Assembly: GCF_958979055.1 (NCBI RefSeq)
Contig: NC_084887.1
Span: 32,684,044-32,748,043 of the forward strand
Reading direction: 5' to 3'
Source of the DNA: Alnus glutinosa
Lineage: Eukaryota > Streptophyta > Magnoliopsida > Fagales > Betulaceae
Length of the DNA: 64,000 nt
The position numbers and the translations under genes are program-made. Positions 1 through 10,799 of this stretch are shown one piece after another (position 1 is the first letter of the stretch; every line of letters begins with the position of its first letter). The notes beneath the pieces were generated by a model. That model had not been told where the DNA came from, searched no databases, and saw nothing but the letters and a program-made list of their open reading frames with translations.

Positions 1-297
1 GTGATATATAGGTTTATTTAATGATATGCAATTGTTTAGGTTTATGTATGTGTAAGTGAGTATTACTAGAATACTTACTAAGTGTGGTGATAAGTCTTGA
101 ATTTTTCGATTCAAGACCCCTTAAATTGTATTTGTTAGACCTAGTTTGTATTGTATATATAACGTTTTGTTGTAGTTTTGTTTTATGTCTTATGTTCAGG
201 TCTTAGTTGAAATCTAATTAAAAACACTTGAATTAGACCTGAAAATACATCAAGAGTACTTTAGTCATTTTCCTCCAAGTTGAAGAATTGGCCAAGG

Positions 298-372
298 CAG
301 TTCGATCGATCGAAATAAAATTGGATCGATCGAAAGTTAGATCGATCGAAATAAAAGTCGATCGATCGAATT
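298..372. repeat. Four spaced GATCGATCGA palindromes
   Basis: The palindromic word ATCGATCGA occurs four times in about 70 bp, separated by 17-21 bp of A-rich spacer. The first and third spacers share 'AATAAAA'. The regular spacing makes it a short tandem array of self-complementary sites. Function is unknown. Confidence 0.75.
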
Positions 373-1138
373 CTCCGTCTTCCAGAAAATCAGATATTTC
401 CAGATCTTTGCATTCTTTATGCAATTTAAATCATAAGTTGGATTTTGTGGACAGAAATGGATGCCGACCAGCTCTGTTTGTGCCGCTAGAATTAACTCTT
501 GATGGTCTTTTGTAAATCCAATTCTCTATATATATGAGATTAGGGATTTAGGTTAAAACATGCATCTTTTGGGGTTTGTTCGGATTTTCTCAGGTGTATC
601 ACTTTAATTTCTCATGTTTTACTCTACTTTGATGCACGTTTTCTGGGCTTAATTCCAAAGAGCAATTTCTTCTTCTTTTCCTCTTTGTTCTTCATGTTCT
701 AGCTTAGGTTTTTCTTCCTTTTTGTAATCCGAATTTCATAATTTCAATATAGTTGTTTTTGATTCATTTCTTTCTTGTTTCTTTACTGTTTTTCTTTAAA
801 TTCATGCTTAGATTAGATTCAATTCATGTCTAGCTAAATTCTAGCTTAGGGTTTGATCCTAATCCTATCCAAAACCTATGTAGTGTTCTTGAGGTTCTTT
901 GGATTTTCTTTAGATGTTTGATGATTGTTAAGGGCTAGAGGATATCAAAACCCATGCTAAAAGGTTTTGGTATCAAGATTCCAATCTATTTATTCATGAA
1001 AAAGAGTTAAACTTGTCTATAAGTTTTCTTAGATTTCTTGAGTAAAACCAACATTCTTAGAAATAAGAATGATGTCTTTTGCAATGGTTCTATATGACTT
1101 GATGTATGACTACCTATTAGAGTCACTTTATAGGGTAT

Positions 1139-1408
1139 GCTAGGGAACACTGATCATTTCATACCTTTGATAGTATAGAATGTCTTTCCATTGTAGTTTA
1201 ATCTTTACATGGAATAGATCGGTGTGGAACTAGATACCTTATCATTGTGGCCTAGTTAGGGTTTTCGTATATCTTGTATGCTTATTGTGATGTGTTTTAG
1301 AGTAGTAAGCTAAGGAGCATTAGTCACTCCACACCTTTGGTAGAGTAAATGTTTTTCAATTATAGTGTAATCTTTACGTGGAGTAGATTAATGTAAAACT
1401 AGGTGCTT
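1139..1408. repeat. Imperfect two-copy tandem repeat, period about 170 bp
   Basis: The segment 1139-1240 recurs at 1309-1408 with many substitutions. Shared blocks include 'acacctttg'-like, 'taatctttac' and 'ggaatagat'/'ggagtagat' words. It is an old internal duplication inside the putative LTR-like region. Confidence 0.6.
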
Positions 1409-2269
1409 TATAACTACGTCTTAACGAAAGTATTTTCGTGTCGAGGTCGTCGTAATGGTTGACACCCATTACGCGCTCATATCAAGCATGTTAGGAAGAT
1501 CCATATAGACTTTAAGCATTTAATTGGTTGAGGATTGGATAAGATCAACACCCTAAGTTTTCTTTAAGTTATTTTCAATTTCCGCTTTCATTCCTTCACT
1601 TTGTTGTTGTAGCTTCAATTCTACAACCTTTACTTTTATTTTTATCTTTAAGTTAAGTTAGATACGCTCTTTAATATTCTATTACGCAAAACAACCAATA
1701 ATCTCTGTGGTTCGATCACCCTTACTATAGAACAATCGATACGTACTATTGCGAGTGGTAAACTTATAAATTTAAAATCCACGTAGCCGCTTGGCGTGCT
1801 ACCATGTGGTTTGTTTGATTATGTGGTGATATCGGTTTGTTCGATTATACGGTGATATTGATTACTATGATGTTGTGATATTAAATGGTATGTAATATAA
1901 ATGGCATTGCATATTATTCTATCATGAGATATGAATCTTTTAATAAGAAGAATTGAAGGTTTAAGTCCTAAGGCACGAATGAACCAATAAAGGAAAAAGA
2001 AGTAGTTAGAGTCCATGGTATCAATGAAAGAAAAAGAGGTGGTTAGAGTCCACAGAATCAATGAAAGAAAAAGAGGTGGTTAGAGTCTCCAAGCAACTAT
2101 CTATGATAAGATCGTATAATGTGTTAAAGTCTCACGGCATCTATCTCTTCATCTACGCTAAGTAACGAGATTGTGCATATAGAAGTGTTAATAAGACTGT
2201 GCAGATGAATCCATCATACATCATGTTATAGTTTTGTGTATTGTTGAATGAATCATTATGTCATTATAT

Positions 2270-2686
2270 TATTGGATGCAGTTGACTCATTGTTTTTACA
2301 GTATAGGATTGTGGTGTTAACCACAATCACATTCGAGTTTTGCAGGAAGAAATGAAGAATGGAGTTACTAGGATTATTATGCTAGTATTTATGATTAACG
2401 ATAAAGCCATTTGTTATGTAATGATTTTATACGTGTTGGTTTAAAACAATGTTTTTATTATTAGTGCCGCATGTGGCACATATGTTATTCTCTTGAGTGT
2501 ATTTATTATATTAGAACACAAGGTTCATGTTTTAATATAATGAGGTAATTCAGTCAACTCTAAAGTGTTATATTCCTAAGTTGTTAAGAAAATATATATT
2601 CTGCTGCCAATTCTTGACTCTGATGACGTCGTAATGTCACGTGAAAATCAAAATTTTCACTTACGTTTTTTTTGTAAAAGGCGGGG
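2270..2686 (-). repeat. Dispersed 'TGTAAC-CCCC' repeat, inverted copy
   Basis: Read on the minus strand this segment matches the copy that starts at 16489: the terminal CCCCG-TTTTACAAAAA block, the ATTTTCACGTG block, a 'CATCA-AGAGT' block, a 'GTGCCACATG-GGC' block and the 'ATTGTGG-TAACCACAAT' block occur in the same order. The two copies lie in inverted orientation about 14 kb apart. It is probably an LTR or non-autonomous LTR element. Confidence 0.6.
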
Positions 2687-2699
2687 ACTGAAATTGCCA

Positions 2700-3090
2700 A
2701 CACCCCAACATGAGTAAGAGTGTGTTTGGCACTGAAATTATACACATCAAAAGTATGATTCTAAACCAAATCGCAGAAAAATGTATCGTTTGGAAGTGAG
2801 TTTTTAAAAATGGGATTTGAGAAACATAAAAAGATTTGTGTTTCCAAATAACACATTTTAAAATCTTTATCTTTAAATCGCATGTTTTAAAATCGCAAAT
2901 CCAAACTGTAGCGCCTCAGATTTTAAGACATAAAATTTAATGTCTTAAATTAGAATTTAAGACTAAGTAAAATGACTGGCGCTCGATCTACTCAACACTC
3001 TTTCTTTAATGCACCTTAGGCTGATTTCAATGAATTAATTGACATGATATTATTAGTGTTACAATATTTTTGATAAATAATATTATTGTG
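2700..3090. other. Intergenic DNA without a recognisable gene
   Basis: AT-rich sequence with a 'gtgtgtttggcactg' start that resembles termini of common plant MITEs. No inverted partner was established and no coding signal is present. Confidence 0.4.
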
Positions 3091-3093
3091 AGA

Positions 3094-3366
3094 TGTAATG
3101 CCCGGTAAATAATATGCATATATTAGTAATGCATATATATTTACTAATAAACGTGAATATACACATGTATGCATATCAGATTTATTTAACCTACATATTT
3201 GCATGTATTTAATTAATTCATAAAAAGAAGTGCTAATTATGTGGTTCATTATATATATTTGATATAATATATAAATATATAGAAGTGATAGGACCTGGAT
3301 TATATATATATTGTGCCACTGTGATGACTCATTTTGAATGTTGTATAAATAAAATGGGTCGTCACA
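3094..3366 (+). repeat. LTR remnant, probably solo
   Basis: The segment starts TGTAATGCCC and ends GGGTCGTCACA, so it has the TG...CA ends of an LTR. Its last 65 bp match the end of the LTR that directly precedes a tRNA-Met primer-binding site at 11872. Here no primer-binding site follows, which fits a solo LTR or a truncated element. Confidence 0.5.
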
Positions 3367-3614
3367 AGAAACTCAGATCTAAAAACTTCAAGATACCGGG
3401 GGAAACATGGCTTAGAGCGGAGGAGGAGGGGGAAACCGATCCAACAAGAGAGAAGCCGTCGCTGGTGATATAATTGGTGGATAGATTCTTCGAAGCTAGA
3501 AAAACCTCTAGCCGGAGCAGAAAGCTTGTCGGCTGGTTGTAAAACGGACTGTGACATTAACGTCCTGGCATGGTAATTCTCCAAGATAATGATGCAGGAG
3601 CACGAGGAAAGTAC

Positions 3615-3629
3615 TCTCTCTCTCTCTCT

Positions 3630-3673
<44 letters not shown>
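3615..3673. repeat. Compound microsatellite (TC)n(TA)n(TG)n
   Basis: Consecutive TC, TA and TG dinucleotide runs lie immediately downstream (3' side) of the B12D-like fragment. The intact B12D copy at 19504 lacks this array at the equivalent place. Length polymorphism between individuals is likely. Confidence 0.9.
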
Positions 3674-3674
<1 letters not shown>

Positions 3675-3675
<1 letters not shown>

Positions 3676-4035
3676 CATTTGTCTTCCGAGAAGAAGTGGT
3701 TGATGGTAGGCATGATCTCTGGCGGGCGCGTTCCAAGGAACTTGCGGAGGCCACGCTCAGCGTACTTCTCTCCCTCCTCTTTATTGTCAAGCACTCCCAT
3801 GCTACGACGAGATTTGTTAACTCTGCAAATTCCACCCCCATGTATATTTACTCATAAGAAAGAAAGAAAGAAAGAAAAAAACAATACTGCTTAATGATTT
3901 TTATTTATTTATTTGTTCCCCTTAAAACTCTTGAATTAATTCCTACCTGACATCAGGATTGGTGAGTATGTTCCTCACAAGCTGGAAGGTGCACAAACCA
4001 GTAACGAATGTCATTGCAACCAATAGTGGGTAGAC
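3675..4035 (-). pseudogene. B12D-like gene copy 1, lacking exon 1
   Basis: Two exons of a B12D/NDUFA4-MLRQ-type mitochondrial protein are present: 3947-4035 (VYPLLVAMTFVTG start, one membrane helix, ends NPDV-R) and 3675-3822 (VNKSRRSMGVLDN to HHFFSEDK-type end, stop TGA). Splice sites and frame match the intact copy at 19504-20058. The short first exon that encodes MGRWMKPE in that copy is absent: the homologous flank continues to about 4710 and then diverges just where exon 1 should begin. The intron between also carries a 494-bp insertion. Two changes against copy 2 (His to Arg, Arg to Gly) lie in the conserved HGLRKFLRTRPPE block. Most likely a 5'-truncated duplicate; it could only be expressed with a different first exon. 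Confidence 0.8.
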
Positions 4036-4057
4036 CTGAATCCACAAATTTAACAAT

Positions 4058-4551
4058 GAGCATTCCTAGTAGCCTCATCAAAATAGTTTTTTAGCTATTT
4101 TGGTGAGCCAATTTGATGAAAATCCTGAAAAATCACTCCCAGTAGCCTCACCATTTTAACCAAAAAAATTTGATGACTGAAATTACTAATCAAATTATAT
4201 GAGGCATTTTCACTCAACAACTCACTCACCAAATTTTGTTTCACCTTTCTCTCTCACATGATTAGCACATTTTTTTTCTTTCCTTTTTTCTCTCATTTTC
4301 TTCTCCCATCTCCCATCTCTCACACGATAATGTCTTTATTTCATGGATATGAATGATTTTTTGTAAAAAGATTATATAGAGAAAAAAAAAATAAATATGA
4401 AAAAATTATTATTTAAATGGAATAGTGAATATTGACTAGTTAATATGGTGAGGCTGCTGGAGGAGTTTTAATAAAGTGGTTCACCAGAATAGAAAAAAGT
4501 GATTTTTAATTATTTTGGTGAGTAAAATTTGGTGAGGCTACTATGATACTC
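4058..4551. mobile_element. MITE inside intron of B12D-like copy 1
   Basis: The ends are inverted repeats: the left end begins GAGCATTCCTAGTAGCCTCA and the right end, reverse-complemented, reads GAGTATCATAGTAGCCTCAC. Both continue into 'CAAA' and 'TTTTGGTGAG' words. The segment is missing at the equivalent place in copy 2 (about 19870). Its length (494 bp) and lack of coding capacity fit a MITE. I could not establish the target-site duplication. Confidence 0.7.
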
Positions 4552-4999
4552 TAAGACGTTAATTAACATCACTATTAAATGCACCCATATCCATTATTCA
4601 GTACATTATAATAGAATTTAAAAAATAAAAAATACAATTTTCGTATGAGCAAGCATCTACCAGATATTTTGCCTTATGAATTTTGAGATCTAAAAATTAA
4701 GGCATGATGGTCTTACCCCCCAATTCTCTTATATGTTACCCCGTAGCTCTTCTGGTATTGAACTTCCGTCTTCTTTTTTTTTCTTTTTCTTCTTCTCTTT
4801 CTTCTTAAACATAAAATCTGAATTTAGTGACGTGGCAAAAATTGACACGTGACTAATTAGTAGCGTGCTAACTTTGGCACGTTACTATTCACACGTCACT
4901 ACATGCCCGTCAATCAATTTTTTATTTTTATTTTTTGTTGTGAAAGAACATCATAAAGTGTGCCATCCACGACATACGGAAACTGCATCAACAAACTCC

Positions 5000-5001
<2 letters not shown>

Positions 5002-5040
<39 letters not shown>
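5002..5040. repeat. (TA)n microsatellite
   Basis: An uninterrupted TA run of about 39 bp. Confidence 0.95.
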
Positions 5041-5043
<3 letters not shown>

Positions 5044-5072
5044 CATCAAGTGCTTTGTTTGGCAGTTCAAAA

Positions 5073-5188
5073 GGTAAATCAATAAAAAAAAGGAGCTTAA
5101 TTTGCATAAAAGATCGTACGTTTAGCTGTAGGTAAATCAATAAAAAAAAGGAGCTTAATTTGCATAAAAGATCGTACGTTTAGCTGTT
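5073..5188. repeat. 58-bp tandem duplication
   Basis: 5073-5130 and 5131-5188 are identical except for the last base. The duplicated unit covers the 3' end of the PI-PLC-X exon 2 fragment and its splice donor. The near identity shows a recent event. Confidence 0.95.
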
Positions 5189-5800
5189 GAGTGACATTAT
5201 CTTCTTGATTTGTAAAGGTAATCCAAGGAACCCCCGGGTGAGATGCCTCTCCTTCCATAGCATAAGCATTATGGGTTGTCAAGAATGCATATTTATTGAA
5301 GGGAAGAGAGTTATTCTGTTCACCAGAAAAAAAAAAAAAAAAAAAGAAGAAGAAAGAAAAGAAAAAGAAAAAGGAATTACTGAGTGTACTATTTGGAGTA
5401 TATATATAAAACTACTAAGATTTTTTGATTTTTAAATTTTTTACTTTTCAATTTGTGTTGTGTTATTTGGAATATTTATATGGATGTTTTGATATTGTTA
5501 CCCAAGAATCTTTGCACCTTTACCCCAGAAGCCCAGTGGTTAATTTCGATTTCTCTCCTAGAAAGACAGATTTTAATTCGATCACTATATATATGGAGAA
5601 GATAAGGATTTGAGAGGGTACGTACTATTAACTAGGTTGAAAAATTCAAATAATATTACCAGGAGCTTGAATTGGTTTGTAGTGGTTGATCCAACACATC
5701 TAGACCCTGAAAATCCTTGAGGGCAAGAGAAACAATAGAGTCCAGCTTGGCAATCTCCATTGGATGAGCATGTGGTGGTTCGTCTACTCCCTCTAGTCAT
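5178..5800 (-). pseudogene. PI-PLC X-domain protein, truncated at both ends
   Basis: On the minus strand, 5800-5660 encodes a Cys-rich segment (TCSSNGDCQAGLYCFSCP, then GFSGSRC and TTTNQFKLL), followed by a GT donor. 5315-5178 encodes NNSLPFNKYAFLTTHNAYAM and then a segment with HPGVPWITFTNQEDNVTQQL, after a pyrimidine-rich tract and AG. This is the order seen in plant secreted PI-PLC-X-domain proteins such as At5g67130: Cys-rich region, then the catalytic X domain with a TTHN(A/S) motif. The signal peptide upstream and most of the X domain downstream are missing. Upstream of exon 1 the sequence turns into a 'cccccaatatca'-type repeat, and downstream lies the 58-bp tandem duplication. It is a gene fragment, probably non-functional. 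Confidence 0.8.
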
Positions 5801-5809
5801 TGGGGTGTT

Positions 5810-7480
5810 TTTGTCACCCCCAATATCATTAGAGTGGTTTTGGTCACCACCATTTAATCATTTGGGAGTGGTCGAACTACCATTATAGTCATTGAGGATA
5901 GTTTTGCCTCCTTCAAATGGCAAAACGAGGGATGCCGAAACCACTTCACTATTTCTATTTACTTCCCTTGGAAAGTAAAGAAAATAAACAAAAATGCTAA
6001 TTTATGTGTTCATAATATGATACATTGTTTCCCCCCCCCCCCCCCCCCCCCCCAAAATCTAACTTGTTCCCCATCTCATTTGCAGTAGGAATGATCCCTT
6101 CCCCTGTTTTTTCCTAGTTTGTTTGGTTTCTTGTTGATTATACTTCAAAATTAAAAATAAAAATTTATTGGGTAATAGAACTGACCGAGTGACTGAGATA
6201 GAGCAATTGAGTGGAGTACAATCAGGTTAACCTATATTTTATTTTGATCTTATGCATTCAGAAGGGGCTCATTTTATTTTTGTGTAGAAATATGAGTATT
6301 GTTAGGAATATTATATATTTTATTATAACTTTTTTTTTTTTAAAAAAAAAACTGACATAATAATCTATGTGATATTTACTGCACATTCGCTAAATAATTA
6401 AATTTGTTGCTGCTATGGGTAATGCAATTTTTACAAGTTCTCTTACAAATTGGGGTGGTAGTTTATAATTGGTGAAATGAGTAAATAAAATTATAGCAAT
6501 TATTTCTAATTAAATTATTTAAATTTTAACATTTCAATATTTACCATCTCTTTAGAGTATTTTTCACATTTCTTTAATTTACTATATTCCATTAAGTTGT
6601 AGGTTGAGATAGCAAAATTAGAATAATTTGATTAACAATTATGAGGAATGCTACATATATTACACTCGCATCCCACTTAGCTCGATTTATTAGTGAACAA
6701 GAAAATATATTATCTAGACGGGCGAATAGATTAAATTTAAAACAACAATGATTAATTTCTATTGCTATAAATTAAAGCAAGCTCGTAATCTATCTTTGTT
6801 ACATTTTCATAACAATGAGAAACAATTTGAAAGAGGTGAGTTGACCACTAGAACTATTGGTCTTAGAATTAAAAAAGAAATAGGCTTAGTACTCTTCACT
6901 TTAATCAAAATTCCAATATGAATTCAAAGGCGGATTAATATTTTGTTAGAAAAAAATTTGCAAACCCAAATTTGATTGTCATATCATAAGAAAAAAATAA
7001 GAATAAATCTTTTTTTATTGAACGTGTTGTTTGTTCAGTTCAGTGAGATGGAGATGTAGTAAATATATAGCAATTCGATCTCTTATTGTAATTTTAAGGA
7101 TACGTAGGATCTAACCAACATCACGCTGTCTTTTTCTAGGAAGTTAAGTGTAGAGAATTTGGTTACATAAAGACAAGAACCCACCAAATCCCCCCAACAA
7201 GAAAGACAACAGAAAGAGAGAAATTCCACCCAAATTCAGCGGACAACCATACGTTACAAACTTTGAACACAACTAAGAAATTCTTTTCTATCTTTTTCTT
7301 TTTTTGTGTGTGTGTGTGTTACGTCTGGCTAACAAACAATTCAAAACACGTACAAAAACTACTTCAGTTCACCTCTCTATTTTCTTTGTATTTGTGGAAT
7401 ATCAAGAGAGGCCCCTTGCCAGAGAGGGCGTGGCTTCCGCTGCAACTGTAAGTGCTCATTGCCTAAGGGAAGGGAAGGGA
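5810..7480. other. Intergenic DNA, no gene seen
   Basis: AT-rich with homopolymer runs, a 23-base C tract at 6031-6053 and a T/A homopolymer junction near 6330-6350. It includes the promoter side of the CHX gene, but I see no convincing TATA box close to the start codon. Confidence 0.5.
6031..6053. repeat. Poly-C tract (23 C)
   Basis: An uninterrupted run of 23 cytosines, which is rare in AT-rich plant DNA. The exact length is uncertain because homopolymers are assembly-sensitive. Confidence 0.9.
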
Positions 7481-7499
7481 AGAAGTACACACATAAGAA

Positions 7500-10400
7500 A
7501 TGGGTCCCAACATGAGCGTGGAAGAGAGGGTAGTAGCCAAAATAATGCAGGATAGTTATGAGGTATGTTACAAGAGAAACATAACCAGAAGCAAAGGCCT
7601 CTGGCGGGCTGAAAGCCCCTTGGTTACTTCTCTCCCAATCTTCGTCCTCCAACTATTATGCATTATTCTTACCATTCGCATAATCACGCTCCTTCTAAAG
7701 CCTTTGCGCCAACCACGTATAGTGGCTGAGATTCTTGTACGTATGTGTGTGTGTGTGTGTATATGTGTGTTCTTGTCTCTAGCTATTACCTGATCGATCA
7801 TCATCAATTTTAATGTCAAATTAATAATCAACATGATTTTTTTTTTTTACCGTAATTGGTGTACGTGTAGGGTGGAGTGTTATTGGGGAAATCTGGATTG
7901 GGAGGCACACATTTCTTTAGAACCCGTGTGTTTCCTGTACAGAGCATTGTGGCATTAGAGACAGTGGCAAGCTTAAGCTTGGTTTACTACATGTTCCTTG
8001 TTGGGCTAGAGACGGACGTTAGCCTAATACTACGTGCTGGGAAGAAGGCCTACAGCGTGGCACTCGCTGGTATTTTCGTTGCATTGCCTACTGGGTTTGG
8101 CTTGTTTCACCTTCTCCGACCAAAGGCAAGCATGGCTGGGCATGGGGGTGATCTGTTATGGGGCATCGCTCTCTCCTGCACCAACTTCCAAGAGCTGGCT
8201 CGAATCCTCGCCGAAGTGAAGCTTCTCCGCTCTGAGGTGGGACGGACGGCCTTGACTTCCTCCCTGATCACCGACTTGTCTAGTTGGATTCTTCTGGTGC
8301 TGGCACAGGCGACACTCGAGACCCAGAGAATGTATATTACACTGTCCTCCACCATCGTCTTCACGATTTTCCTTGTGTTTGCAGTGCGTCCAGCTCTCAA
8401 ACGGGTCATATCAAAAGAAGACAATAACTATAACGATTTCCATGTGTGCTGTGTTCTGACTGGGGTTCTCCTCTGTGGATTCATCTCGGACGCATGCGGC
8501 GTACTCCCCATCGCTGGGGTTTTCATGCTGGGAGTTATCATGCCAAAAGGGGAGCTTAAAGATATGCTAATGGAGAGGATTGAAGACTTTGTGTCGGGGT
8601 TCATGATGCCTCTCTTCTTCATAGTTATTGGACTCAGAACCAGTCTGAACCAAATGGCCTATCAAACCACTCTGGGCCAAACCTTGCTAGTAATAGGCTT
8701 AGCTTGCGCACCCAAGATTTTGAGCACGTGCCTTGTTTCTCTATTCTACAGCATGTCAGCTCTCGACGGTCTCGCTCTTGGACTGCTTATGACCACCAAA
8801 GGTTTATTGTCTTTCATTGTACTTAACTCTGGACGTACTAGAAGGGTATGTATATTTTGTGCCTTCATTTTGAAATCATCAAAATTTTATTTTGTAATGA
8901 TAAGTTAGTTTCAGAAACTTATTATTAACCATCTGCTATTAATTATTTTACCAATTACAAAATAATTTCATGTTAAGTTTGTCAGAAAATTGTAATAAAA
9001 ATGTAATTGTTGCAGGCTTTGGACGACCAAACGTTTACAGTGATGTTGGTGGCATTTTGGTTCATGACGCTTGTGATAGGGCCTATCCTGGCATGCACTT
9101 ACAAGCGCTCAAGGTATGGCAGGCAATACAAGCGCAGGACCATACAAAGTATAAAGCAAGAAAGCGAGTTTGTAATCCTTGCATGCGTTCATTCCATGCG
9201 CAATGTATCCGGAATCATCAGCCTCCTCCAGGCTTCCATTGCCAGTAGTACTACTGAACTATCCCCAGTCTGTATCTTCGCCGTCCACCTAGTCGAACTC
9301 ACCGGCCGCGCTTCCTCCATGCTCATTGTGCACGACACGTACGGCAAGTGTTTAAACAAGGGTAGTGCTGCATGCACTACAAGAGCTGCCCATCCTGATA
9401 GCGTTTTGGGTGCTTTTGAGAGCTTGGAAAGCAAAGGCAATGGCGTGGCCGTCCACCCTTTAACCGCCATGTCCGCTTATGACTCAATGCACGAAGACAT
9501 TTGCAGCCTTGCGGAGGACAAGCGTGTGATCCTCATACTCATTCCCTTCCACAAACAACCCACCTTTGACGGTGGAATGGAGGATTCCAACCCTATTCTG
9601 AGAGGAGTCAACGAAAACGTGTTGGCAAATGCACCGTGCTCAGTTGGTATCTTTGTAGACCGTGGACTCATTTTGTCCACGACGAGCAAAGATTCCAACC
9701 ATGGTAACATTGGGCAACGCTTTCTCGTACTCTTTATTGGCGGTCGAGACGACCGTGAGGCATTGGCTTATGCGTGGAGGCTGTCAGGGCACTCGGCTGT
9801 AAGCTTAGACGTAGTCCGGTTTCTTTCAGGTTTCACTACTTATCCTCAAAGCTTAAGTTAATAAGAATTAATAAATTTAATAATTTGATATGGAATATTT
9901 AATTGAAATGGGGTAAATTGTTAAGTCTTAGTTGAAACTTATGACCTTTAGTTCTGATACCATATTAAATTACAACTTAATTATTCCAAAAGTATAAATT
10001 AATAAGAATGAATTTAATTATTTAATTTATATTCTAACACAGATGATGACCATTTGAACCCAACAGATGAGAACCACCAAGGAGACGAAGACGACGACAA
10101 GGAAGAGATTTTAGCAGCTACCCCAAAGGATATTGACAAAGAAAAGCAGTTGGATGATGAGTACATAGCAAAATTCAGGCAAAGTTCAAGTAGCAACCCC
10201 TCAATTACATATATGGAGAAGGTGGCAAATAATGGGGAAGAAACTGTAAAAACAATAAGTAATTTGGGGCATGAATATGATTTGTACATAGTAGGAAGAA
10301 GGGAAGGAATGGTGTCACCATTGACATCGGGTTTGACGGAGTGGAGTGACTTCCCAGAGCTTGGAGCTTTGGGGGACACATTGGTGTCTTCGAGCTTTTC

Positions 10401-10614
10401 ATCAAATGTATCAGTCCTAATCGTAGTGCAGCAACATATTGGTGGTGGTGGTGGAAGAGGAGAGGAAATGGAGAATGATGAACCTGAGCACACTGGACAT
10501 CTTAAGGAGCAATTTGGGCACATGACATGGCAGCCACCTCCCAAGGGTAACCCTGATAAGGAACCCTTTGTGCATCGTGTAGGAGATGATTATGACGACC
10601 ACGATGATTTTTGA
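7500..10614 (+). CDS. CHX-type cation/H+ exchanger (CPA2 family)
   Basis: Four exons: 7500-7736, 7871-8845, 9016-9829 and 10043-10614, all GT-AG, giving 865 residues, the usual CHX length. Exons 1-3 encode an N-terminal Na+/H+ exchanger domain of about 12 helices (first helix about 45-66; GGVLLGKSGLGG at 80-91; GLETD at 124-128) ending near residue 425. The cytosolic regulatory part follows (SEFVILACVHS, then the C-terminal block with DLYIVGRREG, SPLTSGLTEWSDFPELG and VSVLIVVQQ in exon 4). CHX proteins exchange K+ (or Na+) for H+ in plasma or endomembranes and act in ion and pH balance. Two points are odd. The helix-5 motif, commonly FPVLARIL, reads FQELARIL (185-192), while the conserved Asp (214) remains. 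The C-terminus ends in a poly-Gly stretch and a DDYDDHDDF acidic tail. The start is the first ATG before a plausible N-terminus. CHX subclade and ion are not assignable by eye. Confidence 0.92.
7743..7770 (+). repeat. GT microsatellite in CHX intron 1
   Basis: A short (GT)n run lies directly after the splice donor of intron 1. Confidence 0.8.
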
Positions 10615-10799
10615 CTTTTCAATGTTATTTAGATTTATGTGATTATTGAAAATGTAGAGCGGGAAAGAAATGTTTATGTGCCAAGCAAATAGAAAAAAGC
10701 CCAAATGGAATATATATATAAAATTAATGGAATCATATTATAATTAAATTTTCTAAAATACTCTTTATAATACAATTTTATTTTATATTCGTTGATGAT

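Larger units (their letters stand above)
1..1800. repeat. LTR-retrotransposon-like remnant (low confidence)
   Basis: This stretch has no credible gene. Its far end (about 1680-1800), with a phrase about a variable base, 'ctctgtggttcgatcacc' and 'attgcgagtgg', resembles the tail of LTR/5' leader regions of plant Ty3/gypsy elements. No terminal repeats or primer-binding site could be matched, so the assignment is tentative. Confidence 0.3.

Noticed and set aside
3570-3894. Plus-strand frames over the B12D-like fragment and microsatellite
   Set aside because: They are antisense shadows of the minus-strand B12D exons joined to a (TG)n run.
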